Assembly (NCBI GenBank): GCA_016792765.1
Contig: JAEULD010000151.1
Span: 1-35,057 of the forward strand
Direction of reading: 5' to 3'
DNA: 35,057 nucleotides
Source of the DNA: Candidatus Odyssella sp.
Lineage (GTDB): Bacteria > Pseudomonadota > Alphaproteobacteria > Bin65
Below the pieces are notes generated by a model that was given only the letters and a program-made list of their open reading frames with translations, did not search any database and was not told the origin of the DNA. Positions 25,036 through 33,262 of the stretch are shown in pieces; positions within the stretch are counted from its first letter, which is position 1, and the number at the start of each line of letters is the position of its first letter. Both the position numbers and the translations under genes were made by a program.

Positions 25036-25794
25036 TTACTGCATCCGATACCCGCCGTTCACGTCGATCGTGCTGCCGGTGATATAGCCGGCTTCGCGCG
25101 AGGCGAGGAACGCGATCGCGGCGGCCACTTCGTCGGGCTGGCCGAGGCGGCCGAGCGGCACGAGGCCGAGCATCGGCCCCTCCGCGCCGACCGGCACCGC
25201 CGCGCGGTACATCGGTGTCTCGATGGGGCCGGGCGCCACGCTGTTGGCCGTGATCCCGTGTTTGGCGCCCTGGCGCGCCGCCACCTTGACCAGCGCGATG
25301 ACCGCGGCCTTCGACGCGATGTAGTCCGCGCTGCCGCGATAGCCGCCGAGCTGCGCGGCGGCCGAGGAGATCGCCACGATGCGCCCGTCGGCGACGGGGC
25401 TCCTGCGCCGCGCCCGCATGAACTCGCGAACGCACAGGAACACGCCGCGCGCGTTCACGGCGAAGGTGCGGTCCCAGTTCGCCGCCTCCATGTCGGCGAT
25501 GTCGGGCGGCGCCGGCGGCGGCGAGATGATGATGCCGGCACAGCAGACCAGCACCGCCACGGGCCCGATCTCCCGCTCGGCGTCGGCGAACACGGCGGAA
25601 ACCCGGCTCTCTTCGGCCACGTCGAGCGCGTAGGCGCGATGGCCGCTTCCCGAAAGCCCCGCCGCCACGGCCCGCGCCGCGTCCGCGCGCAGGTCGGTGA
25701 CGGCCACCGCGCAGCCGTCGCGGGCGAGCAGCGCTGCGGTCGCGGCCCCGATGCCGGAGCCGCCGCCGGTGACGAGCGCGACGCGCCGGCTCAT
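25036..25794 (-). CDS. Short-chain dehydrogenase/reductase
   Basis: A 252-residue classical SDR. The cofactor motif is TGGGSGIG (9-16) and Asp34 at the end of the second strand favours NAD(H). The catalytic set is Asn114, Ser144, Tyr158 and Lys162 (YIASK), with VAPGPIETPM after it and the C-terminal DVNGGYRMQ. The usual NNAG structural motif is changed to CCAG (84-87), an uncommon replacement that may affect cofactor-site packing. The ATG at 25794 has a GGAGG site 8 bases upstream. It is divergent from the next SDR gene across 150 bp. The substrate is unknown. Confidence 0.9.
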   Translation of the reverse strand: MSRRVALVTGGGSGIGAATAALLARDGCAVAVTDLRADAARAVAAGLSGSGHRAYALDVAEESRVSAVFADAEREIGPVAVLVCCAGIIISPPPAPPDIADMEAANWDRTFAVNARGVFLCVREFMRARRRSPVADGRIVAISSAAAQLGGYRGSADYIASKAAVIALVKVAARQGAKHGITANSVAPGPIETPMYRAAVPVGAEGPMLGLVPLGRLGQPDEVAAAIAFLASREAGYITGSTIDVNGGYRMQ

Positions 25795-25944
25795 GCCGGC
25801 GCCTCCGCGGGACGAGCTTCGCTTCGCATGGCTGGCCACACCTCCAACCGGATCGCCGGAACAGGGTTTGAATGCTAATCAACGGGCCGGGCCGGGTATA
25901 TCGGCGTTTCCGCAACGGCCGCACGCGAGCGGCGGGGGCAAGCC

Positions 25945-26895
25945 ATGCAGGCGACACGGGCGACGACGGACGCCAAGCCGATCCGCTTCGACGGGCGCGT
26001 CGCGCTCGTCACCGGCGCCGGGCGCGGGCTCGGGCGCGCCTACGCGCTCGCGCTGGCCGCGCGCGGCGCCGCCGTCGTGGTGAACGATCCGGGCGTCAAC
26101 GAGGCCGGCAGCGACGCCGGCGATCGCGCGCCGGCCGATGCGGTCGTCGCCAGCATCCGCCAGGCCGGCGGCCGCGCCGAGGCCGACTACGGCAGCGTCG
26201 CCGCGCCGGCCGACGCCGAAGCGATGGTGCGGCGCGCCGTCGACCGCTTCGGCGGCATCGACATCGTGGTCGCCAATGCGGGCAACCACCGGCGCGCCGT
26301 CTTCGGCGAGGTGGTGCCCGAGGATTTCGTCGACGTGCTGGGCGTGCACCTCGTCGGCGCCTTCCGCGTCAGCCGCGCGGCGTGGCCGCACATGGCGAAG
26401 AAGCGGCGCGGCAACATCGTGCTCGCGACCAGCCAGACCGCGTTCTACGGCAAGATCGACAGCGTCTCCTACGGCGCCGCCAAGGCGGGAATGATCGGCC
26501 TGATGCACGGCCTGCGCCTCTCGGCGGAGCCGCTCGGAATCAAGGTCAACTGCATCTCGCCGTTCGCGCTGACGCGCATGGCCCATCATTTCCCGGCCGA
26601 GATCGCGCCCTTGATCGACCCGGCCCAGGCGGCGGAGGCGGTCGTCCTGCTGGCGAGCGACGGGTGCCCGCTGTCGGGCGAGATCCTGATCGCCGGCGGC
26701 GGCCATTTCGCCGTGGCGCGCATCGTGGAAAGCCGCGGCATCGACATCGACGATCCCAAGGACGTCACCGCCGAGGCGCTGCGCGGCCGCCTCGGGCAGA
26801 TCGGCGACCTGTCGGAGCCACAGGTGTTCGGGGATTCGCTGAAGGCGGTGGGCGCGACGTTCGACCGGCTGAAGAAGCTGGCGGGCCTGAGCTGA
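25945..26895 (+). CDS. Short-chain dehydrogenase, MFE-2/HSD17B4-like 3-hydroxyacyl-CoA dehydrogenase type
   Basis: A 316-residue SDR with a long-form Rossmann start, FDGRVALVTGAGRGLGRAYALALAARGAAVVVND (split across 15-48), followed by the insertion PGVNEAGSDAGDRAPADAVV that is typical of the (3R)-hydroxyacyl-CoA dehydrogenase part of peroxisomal multifunctional enzyme 2 and its bacterial relatives. The catalytic residues are Ser163, Tyr176 and Lys180 (YGAAK), with Asp48 favouring NAD. A C-terminal extension of about 65 residues after the core resembles that of the same group. A role in beta-oxidation-like breakdown of an acyl-CoA fits the acyl-CoA ligase of region 2, but this is an inference. 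It converges on the second livF. Confidence 0.85.
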   Translation: MQATRATTDAKPIRFDGRVALVTGAGRGLGRAYALALAARGAAVVVNDPGVNEAGSDAGDRAPADAVVASIRQAGGRAEADYGSVAAPADAEAMVRRAVDRFGGIDIVVANAGNHRRAVFGEVVPEDFVDVLGVHLVGAFRVSRAAWPHMAKKRRGNIVLATSQTAFYGKIDSVSYGAAKAGMIGLMHGLRLSAEPLGIKVNCISPFALTRMAHHFPAEIAPLIDPAQAAEAVVLLASDGCPLSGEILIAGGGHFAVARIVESRGIDIDDPKDVTAEALRGRLGQIGDLSEPQVFGDSLKAVGATFDRLKKLAGLS

Positions 26896-26940
26896 CCGAA
26901 GGCGCCGCGTGCGGTCGCCGGCAGCCTGTCTCGGGTCCGC

Positions 26941-27645
26941 TCACGCGCCCAAATACGCCGCCTTCACCTCTTCGTTCTGCTCGAGGTCGCGCGCCGGTCC
27001 GTCGAGCCGGATTTCGCCGTTCTCGATGATGTAGGCATGGTGGCTCGCGGCGAGCGCCACCGCCGCGTTCTGCTCTACGAGCAGGATCGGCACGCCGTCG
27101 GCGTGCACGCGCGCGATGATCCCGAACAGCTGCTGCACGAGCAGCGGCGAGAGGCCGAGGCTCGGTTCGTCGAGCAGGAGGAGCTTCGGCTGGGCCATCA
27201 GCGCGCGGCCGATCATCAGCATCTGCTGCTCGCCGCCGGACAGCGTGCCGGCCGGCTGGCGCGCCCGCTCCCGCAGCCGCGGGAAATAATTGTAGATCCG
27301 CTCGAAGTCGCGCGCCGCGCCGCCCTTGCGGCGGCGCAGCCAGGTGCCGAGCAGAAGATTGTCGGCGACGGTGAGCTCCGGAAAGATCTCGCGGCCCTCG
27401 GGCACCTGCACGATGCCGCGCGCGACGATGCGGTCGATCGGCCAGCCGGTGATGTCCTCGCCCTCGAAGCGGATCCGGCCCGCGGTGAGCGGCACCACGC
27501 CGGAGATGCAATTGAGCGTCGTCGTCTTGCCGGCCCCGTTGGCGCCGAGCAGGCAGACGATGCGCCCGGCCGCAACCGACAGCGATACGTTCTCGAGCGC
27601 GCGGATCGCGCCGTAACTCGCCGATATTCCGCTCAGCTCAAGCAC
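26941..27645 (-). CDS. livF: ABC transporter ATPase, LivF (second system)
   Basis: A 234-residue ATPase starting at GTG. Walker A is GANGAGKT (34-41), then GIVQVPEGREIFPELTV, the signature LSGGEQQ (135-141) and Walker B LLLLDEP (155-161), with EPSLGLSPLLVQQL and LLVEQN as LivF hallmarks. It is the last gene of the long minus-strand operon and overlaps the end of livG by 8 bases. It lacks the basic tail of the first LivF of this window, and its sequence differs enough that the two systems are not a recent duplication. Confidence 0.95.
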   Translation of the reverse strand: MLELSGISASYGAIRALENVSLSVAAGRIVCLLGANGAGKTTTLNCISGVVPLTAGRIRFEGEDITGWPIDRIVARGIVQVPEGREIFPELTVADNLLLGTWLRRRKGGAARDFERIYNYFPRLRERARQPAGTLSGGEQQMLMIGRALMAQPKLLLLDEPSLGLSPLLVQQLFGIIARVHADGVPILLVEQNAAVALAASHHAYIIENGEIRLDGPARDLEQNEEVKAAYLGA

Positions 27646-28408
27646 GGTGGCCCTGCCCGAGATAGGCTTCGATGACTTGCGGATCCTCGCGCACCTCGGC
27701 GCCGGTGCCCTCGGCGATCTTCTGGCCGAAATTCAGCACCGTGATGCGGTCGGCCACCGCCATGACGAGGCGCATCACGTGCTCGACCAGGACGATCGTG
27801 ATGCCCTGTTCGCGGGCGAGGCCGACCAGCAGCGAATCGAGCGCCGCGATCTCGCGATTGCGCAGGCCCGCCGCCGGCTCGTCGAGCAGCAGCAGCTTCG
27901 GCCGGCTCGCGAGCGCGCGCGCGAGGTCGAGCCGCTTCTGGTTGCCGAAATCGAGCGCTTCGGCCGGCGTGTCGCGCAGCGCCGAGAGGCCGGTGCGCTC
28001 GAGCAGCGCGTCGGCCTCTTTCACGGCCGCGCGCTCCGCCGCGCCGCGGCGCGCGCCCGGCCCGAACGGGAAGTAGCCGGGAACGCGCGTCGTCATGCCG
28101 ACGAGGACGTTCTCGAGCACGGTCAGGCTCCGGCACAGCTCGATGTTCTGGAACGTCCGCGCGATGCCGGCCGCCGCGATGCGGTGCGGCGGCATCGCGA
28201 GCAGCGAGCGGCCTTCGAACACGACGTCGCCGGAAGCCGGCGTATAGAAGCGCGAGACGCAGTTGAACACCGTCGATTTCCCGGCGCCGTTCGGCCCGAT
28301 CAGGGCGTGGATCGAGCCTTGCGCCACCTCCATCGAGAAGTTCTGCAGCGCGTGCAGGCCGCCGAACCGGACGCTCACGTCGCGCAGGGCGAAGTAGGGC
28401 GTGCTCAT
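27638..28408 (-). CDS. livG: ABC transporter ATPase, LivG (second system)
   Basis: A 256-residue ATPase. Walker A is GPNGAGKS (38-45), the Q-loop is in RTFQNIEL, the signature is the degenerate LDFGNQKRLDLARAL (152-166) and Walker B is LLLLDEP (172-178), with VEHVMRLV as the switch region and EDPQVIEAYLG near the C-terminus. Its ATG overlaps the livM stop by four bases (ATGA), indicating coupled translation. Confidence 0.95.
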   Translation of the reverse strand: MSTPYFALRDVSVRFGGLHALQNFSMEVAQGSIHALIGPNGAGKSTVFNCVSRFYTPASGDVVFEGRSLLAMPPHRIAAAGIARTFQNIELCRSLTVLENVLVGMTTRVPGYFPFGPGARRGAAERAAVKEADALLERTGLSALRDTPAEALDFGNQKRLDLARALASRPKLLLLDEPAAGLRNREIAALDSLLVGLAREQGITIVLVEHVMRLVMAVADRITVLNFGQKIAEGTGAEVREDPQVIEAYLGQGHRA

Positions 28409-29361
28409 GCGCGCACGCGCCTTGCCCGCGCGCGCGCGAGCCCCCACAGCCCGCGCGGCATGAACATCATCGCGAGGATCAGGATCACGCCGTAGACGAG
28501 CTCCTGCCAGACGAGCAGGTTGCGCATCGTCGTCCGCAGCACCTCCGGCAGCAGCCCGAGCAGCACGACGCCGAGCAGGACGCCCGGAATCGTGCCGAGC
28601 CCGCCCACCACGATCATCGAGAGCACGAGCACGATCTGCGCGAAGCCGAACACCTCCGGGTTCGCGAAGGACTGGTACAGCGTGTACATGCCGCCCGCGA
28701 TTCCGGCATAGACGGCGGAGATCGCGAACACGGCCACCTTGGTGAAGCGCACGTCGATGCCCGAGGCGGCGGCGACGTGCTCGCTGTCGCGGATCGCGCA
28801 CATCGCGCGGCCGAAGCGCGAGCGCGTGAGGAACATCGTCGCCGCCAGCACGAGCGCGAGAATGACCGCCATCACCGGGAACGCGCGGGGGTCGCTGCCC
28901 ATCGCGTAGCCGAAGATGTCGGGGCGGGGCAGGCGCAGGCCGTCGGCCCCCTTCGTCATCGATTCCCAGGCGTTGAACACCCACTGCGCGCCCTCGGCGA
29001 AGGCGAAGGTGGCGAGCGCGAGGTAGACGGCGCGCAGCCGCGTGGCGGGAATCGCGATCAGGAAGCCGACCAGGCCGGCCAGCAGTGCCGCCGCCGGCAT
29101 CGCGACGACGAAGGGCAGGCCGAGGCGGATCTGGATCAGCGCCGTTCCGTAGACGCCGATGCCGAAAAACGCGATGTGGGCGAACGCGAACTGGCCGGCC
29201 CAGCCGAGCAGCAGGTCGAGGCCGATCGCCAGCACCGCGTACATCATGATGACGTTGCCGAGATAGAGATAATATTGCGGCAACAGCATCGGCAGCGCGA
29301 GGCCGAAGGCCAAGAGCAGCAGGAGCGGCGCGAGCCGGGCGAGCGAAGGAGAGCCGTACAC
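28405..29361 (-). CDS. livM: ABC transporter permease, LivM (second system)
   Basis: A 318-residue permease beginning at GTG, with the LivM signatures LLLGWAGQFAFAHIAFFGIGVYG, PATRLRAVYLALATFAFAE and AIRDSEHVAAASGIDVRFTKVAVFAISAVYAGIAGG in successive positions and about nine hydrophobic segments. It lacks the long polar N-terminal extension of the first LivM in this window. It ends in a basic tail (ARARARRVRA). It follows livH by 4 bases. Confidence 0.95.
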   Translation of the reverse strand: MYGSPSLARLAPLLLLLAFGLALPMLLPQYYLYLGNVIMMYAVLAIGLDLLLGWAGQFAFAHIAFFGIGVYGTALIQIRLGLPFVVAMPAAALLAGLVGFLIAIPATRLRAVYLALATFAFAEGAQWVFNAWESMTKGADGLRLPRPDIFGYAMGSDPRAFPVMAVILALVLAATMFLTRSRFGRAMCAIRDSEHVAAASGIDVRFTKVAVFAISAVYAGIAGGMYTLYQSFANPEVFGFAQIVLVLSMIVVGGLGTIPGVLLGVVLLGLLPEVLRTTMRNLLVWQELVYGVILILAMMFMPRGLWGLARARARRVRA

Positions 29362-29365
29362 CGCG

Positions 29366-30265
29366 CTACACCTTCTTCGCGGCGACGCGGCCGCCCAAGA
29401 GCCCCTGCGGCCGCAGCGCGAGGATCAGCATGATCACCGCGAACGGCGCCACCGAGATCGCGTTGGAACCGACGTAGAGGCCGACGATGTTCTGGATCAC
29501 GCCGAGCAGGATGCCGCCGATGATGCAGCCGGGCAGGCTCGCGAAGCCGCCGATGATCGCGGCGGCGAAGGCGAGAATGACGATGACGCCCATGTCCGGC
29601 GTCATCAGCAGCTTCGGCGCGAGCAGGACGCCCGCGATCGCGGCCAGCGCCGAGGCGATGCCCCACACGGTCATCCGCATGCGCCGCACCGGAATTCCGA
29701 CGAGGGCGGCGGCGCGGGGATTCTGGCTGGTGGCGCGCAGCGCCTTGCCGGTCAGGGTCAGGCTGAAGAAGGCCCACAGCGCCGCCATCACGACGACGGC
29801 GACGACGATGATCGCGATGTCCTGCCTCTGGACGACGACCGGCCCGATGAAGATCGGCTCGCCGGTGAAGAAGGGCGGCAGCCGGCGGACCTCTTCGGTG
29901 TAGGGCACGACGCGCACGCCGCCCTTCAGCACGTAGGACAGGCCGACCGTGGCGATGACCATCGCGACGAGGATGCTCTGGCCGGGTACCGCGCGGCCGA
30001 GCACCTTGTGCAGCACGATGCGGTCGAACAGCGCGCCGAGCGCGAACGTCGCGATCGCGGCGAACGCGAAGATCAGGATGTAGGGCAGGCCGAGATAGAG
30101 CAGCGCGAGCATGCCGGCGTAGCCGCCGATCATGACGATCTCGCCGCCGGCGAAATTGATCACGTCCGTCGACTTGTAGACGATCACCAGCGAAAGCGCG
30201 ATCAGCGCGTACACGCAGCCGGTGACGACGCCGCTGGCGATCGCCTGCAGGATCAGCAAGGTCAT
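29366..30265 (-). CDS. livH: ABC transporter permease, LivH (second system)
   Basis: A 299-residue permease with the LivH start GVVTGCVYALIALSLVIVYKST and VINFAGGEIVMIGGYAG, eight or so hydrophobic segments, ATSQNPRAAALVGI in the cytoplasmic loop that meets the ATPases, GGFASLPGCIIGGILLGV and the terminal LRPQGLLGG. Compared with the first LivH it has a longer periplasmic stretch around residues 110-135 (VVPYTEEVRRLPPFFTGEP), which may reflect a different binding-protein partner. A strong hairpin separates it from the upstream binding-protein gene. Confidence 0.95.
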   Translation of the reverse strand: MTLLILQAIASGVVTGCVYALIALSLVIVYKSTDVINFAGGEIVMIGGYAGMLALLYLGLPYILIFAFAAIATFALGALFDRIVLHKVLGRAVPGQSILVAMVIATVGLSYVLKGGVRVVPYTEEVRRLPPFFTGEPIFIGPVVVQRQDIAIIVVAVVVMAALWAFFSLTLTGKALRATSQNPRAAALVGIPVRRMRMTVWGIASALAAIAGVLLAPKLLMTPDMGVIVILAFAAAIIGGFASLPGCIIGGILLGVIQNIVGLYVGSNAISVAPFAVIMLILALRPQGLLGGRVAAKKV

Positions 30266-30280
30266 GAGCGTTCGACCGGG

Positions 30281-30313
30281 ACGGGGCGGGGCGCCGCGGC
30301 GCGCCCGCCCCGT
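30281..30313 (-). terminator. Intra-operon hairpin between binding-protein gene and livH
   Basis: ACGGGGCGGG (30281-30290) and its exact complement (30304-30313) form a 10-bp stem around a 13-base GC-only loop, in the 56-bp gap after the binding-protein stop. It lies between two genes of the same operon, so it probably stabilises the upstream message or ends part of the transcripts. Either would yield more binding protein than permease. Confidence 0.55.
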
Positions 30314-30321
30314 GCCGTGTC

Positions 30322-31527
30322 CTACATGCCGTCCTTGCCGTTCCAGCTATACGCGCCCGGCATCAGCGTGTGGGTCTTGCCGTCGAACCTGATGAAGATC
30401 GACGAGCGATAGCCGTCGCGGCGGTCCTTGGCGAAGGCGGTGAGCCCCGCGAGGACGCCGGAGTCGAACTGCGTCGCCTCCATCGCATCGACGAACTTCT
30501 CGCGCGTGAGATCCTTGCCCACCTTCTCGAGCGCCCTCGTGATGGCCATGGCCGAGGGCAGGCCGTAGGTCATGAACGCGCCCGGCGTGCGGTCCGGATA
30601 GTACTGCTTGTAGAGCTGGATCCACTTCTGCTGCTTCGGTCCGTCGGTGAGGTCGTTGAGCGGCGAGCCGTAGTAGAAGTTGACGAGCGCCGCGTCGTTG
30701 CCGACGTTCTTCGCGAACACGGCCGGGATCGGGATTCCCTGCACCGCCTGCACGAGCGGGGTCTTGGTCATGCCGAACTCGGCGTATTTCTGCGCGATGA
30801 GAACCGCGGGCGCCGGATACGCGGTCGAGATGATCACGTCCGGGTTCGCGGCGCGCACCTTCAGCAGCGGCGCGGTCACGTCGTTGATGCGCGGCGGAAT
30901 CCGCTCGACGGCGACGACCTCGGCGCCCATGCGCGCGGCCACCGCCTTCGCCGTGCTCCAGTTCGAGTTGCCGAAATCGTCGTCGTGGGCGATGAACGCG
31001 ATCTTCTTGCCCTTCAGCTCCTTGATCGCGAATTCCATGATCGTGGCGCCGACCGTGCGCTGCGTGCCCCCGAACGCGCCGAACACGTAGCGGGTGGGCG
31101 GGAAGACGCCGCCGTCGCCGGCCGCGTTCAGCATCACGAACGGGATCTTCTCGCGCGTCACGAACTCCTGCGCGGCCACGGCCGCGGCGGTGCAGGAGCC
31201 GCCGTTCACGAGGAACACCTTGTCGACCGTGGCGAGCTTCTTGACCACCGTCACGGCCTCGGTGGGCGTGCACTTGTCGTCTTCGACGATGACCTTGATC
31301 TTGCGGCCGTGGATGCCGCCCTTCTTGTTGACCTCCTCGTACCACATCTTCGCCGCCTGCAGCGGATCGAAGCCGAAGGCCGCCAATTGGCCGGACATCG
31401 GCGCGAACAGGCCGATCAGGATCTCGCCGTCGGTGACGCCCGGGTCCGCGGCGCGCGCGGGCCCGAACGCGGCGAGCATCGCCGCGGCGCCGAGCAGCGC
31501 GCCGCGCAGTGTCTTCAGTCTCAACAT
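30322..31527 (-). CDS. Periplasmic substrate-binding protein of the second Liv-type transporter
   Basis: A 401-residue protein with a Sec signal peptide (MLRLKTLRG, Ala-rich core, cleavage near GPARAADP) and the Leu/Ile/Val-binding-protein-like fold: GEILIGLFAPMSGQLAAFG, then NKKGGIHGRKIKVIVEDDKCTP, VFLVNGGSC, and a second lobe from KKIAFIAHDDDFGNSNW. The start has a strong GGGAGGA ribosome site. Cys residues in DDKCTP and NGGSCTAAA may pair. It differs clearly from the first binding protein, so the two transporters are likely to have different ligands. Neighbouring catabolic genes suggest an organic acid or aromatic compound rather than a plain amino acid. Confidence 0.92.
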   Translation of the reverse strand: MLRLKTLRGALLGAAAMLAAFGPARAADPGVTDGEILIGLFAPMSGQLAAFGFDPLQAAKMWYEEVNKKGGIHGRKIKVIVEDDKCTPTEAVTVVKKLATVDKVFLVNGGSCTAAAVAAQEFVTREKIPFVMLNAAGDGGVFPPTRYVFGAFGGTQRTVGATIMEFAIKELKGKKIAFIAHDDDFGNSNWSTAKAVAARMGAEVVAVERIPPRINDVTAPLLKVRAANPDVIISTAYPAPAVLIAQKYAEFGMTKTPLVQAVQGIPIPAVFAKNVGNDAALVNFYYGSPLNDLTDGPKQQKWIQLYKQYYPDRTPGAFMTYGLPSAMAITRALEKVGKDLTREKFVDAMEATQFDSGVLAGLTAFAKDRRDGYRSSIFIRFDGKTHTLMPGAYSWNGKDGM

Positions 31528-31588
31528 TCCATCCTCCCTTTGAATTCCCTCGTTCGCGTCGTCTTCTTCGCCGCGGCTTCGCCGGCCG

Positions 31589-31936
31589 TCAGGCCGCCTT
31601 CGCGGGGGCGTCCACGGCGATTTCGAGCGTGCCCCAGTTGCGGTCCATCCTCAACAGCGGATCGAGGCCGAGTTGGGCGCGCTCCTGGACGTAGCGCTTG
31701 GTCGCGGGGCTGGCGAAATAGGCGCGCAGCGCCTCCGCCGACTTCACGCCGTAGATCATCGCGTAGCCGGGCCAGCCGTCCTTGTCGGGCTCGGCCAGCT
31801 TGTAGCGGCTCGCCCAGAGGAAGCCCGGCTGGGCCACGACGTCCTGCAGATGGCCGCCGTCCAGCCAGTCGAACACCTTCTTCTCGCCGCCCGGCTTCAC
31901 CCAGAATTTCACGAGATAGACGATCGGTGCGTTCAT
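31589..31936 (-). CDS. Small EthD/DUF4286-like dimeric alpha-beta barrel protein
   Basis: A 115-residue protein beginning IVYLVKFWVKPGGEKKVFDWLDG, followed by GGHLQDVVAQPGFLWASRYKLAE and a WPGYAMIYGVKSAEALRAYFAS segment. This layout, a beta strand, a helix and then strands, is that of dimeric alpha-beta barrel (ferredoxin-like) proteins such as EthD and DUF4286 members. Proteins of this type often sit in catabolic operons as monooxygenase- or cyclase-like partners, but the role here is unknown. The start is supported by a GGGAGG site. It lies between the SDR and binding-protein genes in the same operon. Confidence 0.7.
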   Translation of the reverse strand: MNAPIVYLVKFWVKPGGEKKVFDWLDGGHLQDVVAQPGFLWASRYKLAEPDKDGWPGYAMIYGVKSAEALRAYFASPATKRYVQERAQLGLDPLLRMDRNWGTLEIAVDAPAKAA

Positions 31937-31955
31937 TGCGGTCCTCCCTTGGCGG

Positions 31956-32720
31956 TCAGGCGGCGGCCACGCCGCCGTCCACGTTGATTTCCGCGCCGGT
32001 GACGTAGGCCGATTCGTCGGAGGCGAGGTAGAGCGCGGCGTAGGCGATGTCGATCGGCCGCCCCATGCGCCCCATCGGCACGCGGCCGACGATCATCCGC
32101 CGGCGCTCCGCCGGATCCGCGGCCTGCGCGAAGCTCGCCTGCAGCAGCGGCGTGTCGATCGCGCCGGGGTTGATCGAGTTGCAGCGGATGCCGTAGCCGG
32201 CGCGCGCGCAATAGATCGCGACCGTCATCGTGTATTCGTGCACGGCGCCCTTGCTCGCGCCGTAGGCGGCGAGGTGCGGCGGCGCGGCGCGGATCGCGGC
32301 GCGCGAGGCGACGTTGACGATGCTGCCGCCGCCGCTGGCGCGGATCGCCGGGATCGCGGCGCGGCAGCCGAGAAAGACGCCCTCGGCGTTCACCGCGTGC
32401 ACGCGCCGCCAGTCCTCGAGCCGCGTGTTCTCCGGCGTCCCCTCCAGGGCGCAGCCCGCATTGTTCACGAGGATGTGCAGGCCGCCGAAGGCATCCCGCG
32501 CCAGGTCGACGACGCGCGCCCAGCCGGCTTCGTCCGCCACGTCGTGCCGCAGGGCGCGCACCGACGGGCCGATCTCCGCGGCCAGCGCCGCCACGCTCGC
32601 CTCGTCGAGATCGGTCGTGACGACCTTCGCGCCCTCGTCGGCGAACAGCTTGACGGTGGCCCGGCCCATGCCGGAGCCGCCGCCGGTGACGATCGCCACC
32701 TTGTCGCGCAGCCGCGCCAT
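31956..32720 (-). CDS. Short-chain dehydrogenase/reductase of the GntR-controlled operon
   Basis: A 254-residue classical SDR: TGGGSGMG (12-19), Asp37 favouring NAD(H), NNAG (86-89), Asn111, Ser139, Tyr153 and Lys157 (YGASK), and the C-terminal GAEINVDGG. The active site is complete. A GGGAGG ribosome site lies just upstream of the ATG. It sits 24 bases after the VOC gene and 19 before the small barrel protein, so it acts in the same pathway, probably oxidising an alcohol or dihydrodiol intermediate. The substrate is not determinable. Confidence 0.92.
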   Translation of the reverse strand: MARLRDKVAIVTGGGSGMGRATVKLFADEGAKVVTTDLDEASVAALAAEIGPSVRALRHDVADEAGWARVVDLARDAFGGLHILVNNAGCALEGTPENTRLEDWRRVHAVNAEGVFLGCRAAIPAIRASGGGSIVNVASRAAIRAAPPHLAAYGASKGAVHEYTMTVAIYCARAGYGIRCNSINPGAIDTPLLQASFAQAADPAERRRMIVGRVPMGRMGRPIDIAYAALYLASDESAYVTGAEINVDGGVAAA

Positions 32721-32744
32721 GCCGCCCTCCCGGCCCGCCGCGGA

Positions 32745-33254
32745 TCAGATCGCGTTCGGAACCGCGCGCTTGGTCTTGTTCCACTGCTCGAGCATCGCGG
32801 GCGCCGCCTTCTCCATCGCCGCGCACATCTCCGGCGTGTCGGTGGGGAAGCTGAGCTCGAGCCGGTGCCCGCTCGGGTCGTGGAAATAGATCGACTGGCA
32901 GATCTTGTGATCGGCCGGGCCGAGCACCTCGATGCCCATGTCTTGCAGGCGCTTCTTGGCCGCCAGCAGCTCCTCCATCGAGCCGACGCGCAGCGCGAGG
33001 TGCTGCACCCAGCCCGGCGTGTTGGGGTCGAAGCCCATCTCGGGCGATTCCGGCACCTCGAAGAACGCCACCGAGCTGCCGTCCTCCATCTGGAAGAACA
33101 AGTGGAAGTGCGGGCTGTATTCGCCGGTGGAGAGCACCGTGTCGGCCGACACCGCCATCCTGTACTTCATGCCGAGCGCGCGCGTGTAGAACTCCGCGGT
33201 TTCCTTGGCGTTCTTGCAGCGGTAGGCGACGTGATGCAGCGACTTGACGAGCAT
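32745..33254 (-). CDS. VOC superfamily protein (extradiol dioxygenase/glyoxalase fold)
   Basis: A 169-residue protein with two beta-alpha-beta-beta-beta modules and a likely metal triad His8 (LHHVAYRC), His85 (VQHLALRV) and Glu133 (HRLELSF). The HFHLFFQMEDGSSVAFFEVPE segment is shared with the VOC protein at 11321-11881, its paralogue. It may be a small type I extradiol dioxygenase or another metal-dependent lyase or isomerase. The ATG at 33254 has a GAGGA site; it lies 8 bases after the regulator stop, so it is the first structural gene of the operon. Confidence 0.85.
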   Translation of the reverse strand: MLVKSLHHVAYRCKNAKETAEFYTRALGMKYRMAVSADTVLSTGEYSPHFHLFFQMEDGSSVAFFEVPESPEMGFDPNTPGWVQHLALRVGSMEELLAAKKRLQDMGIEVLGPADHKICQSIYFHDPSGHRLELSFPTDTPEMCAAMEKAAPAMLEQWNKTKRAVPNAI

Positions 33255-33262
33255 CGGGGTCC

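Noticed and set aside
25795-25944. Promoter pair in the gap between the two divergent SDR genes
   Set aside because: TTGAAT and TATATC are present but 23 bases apart, too far for a standard promoter; no convincing pair was found for the minus strand.
26896-26940. Terminator between the convergent SDR and second livF genes
   Set aside because: No stem longer than a few base pairs could be found in the 45-bp gap.
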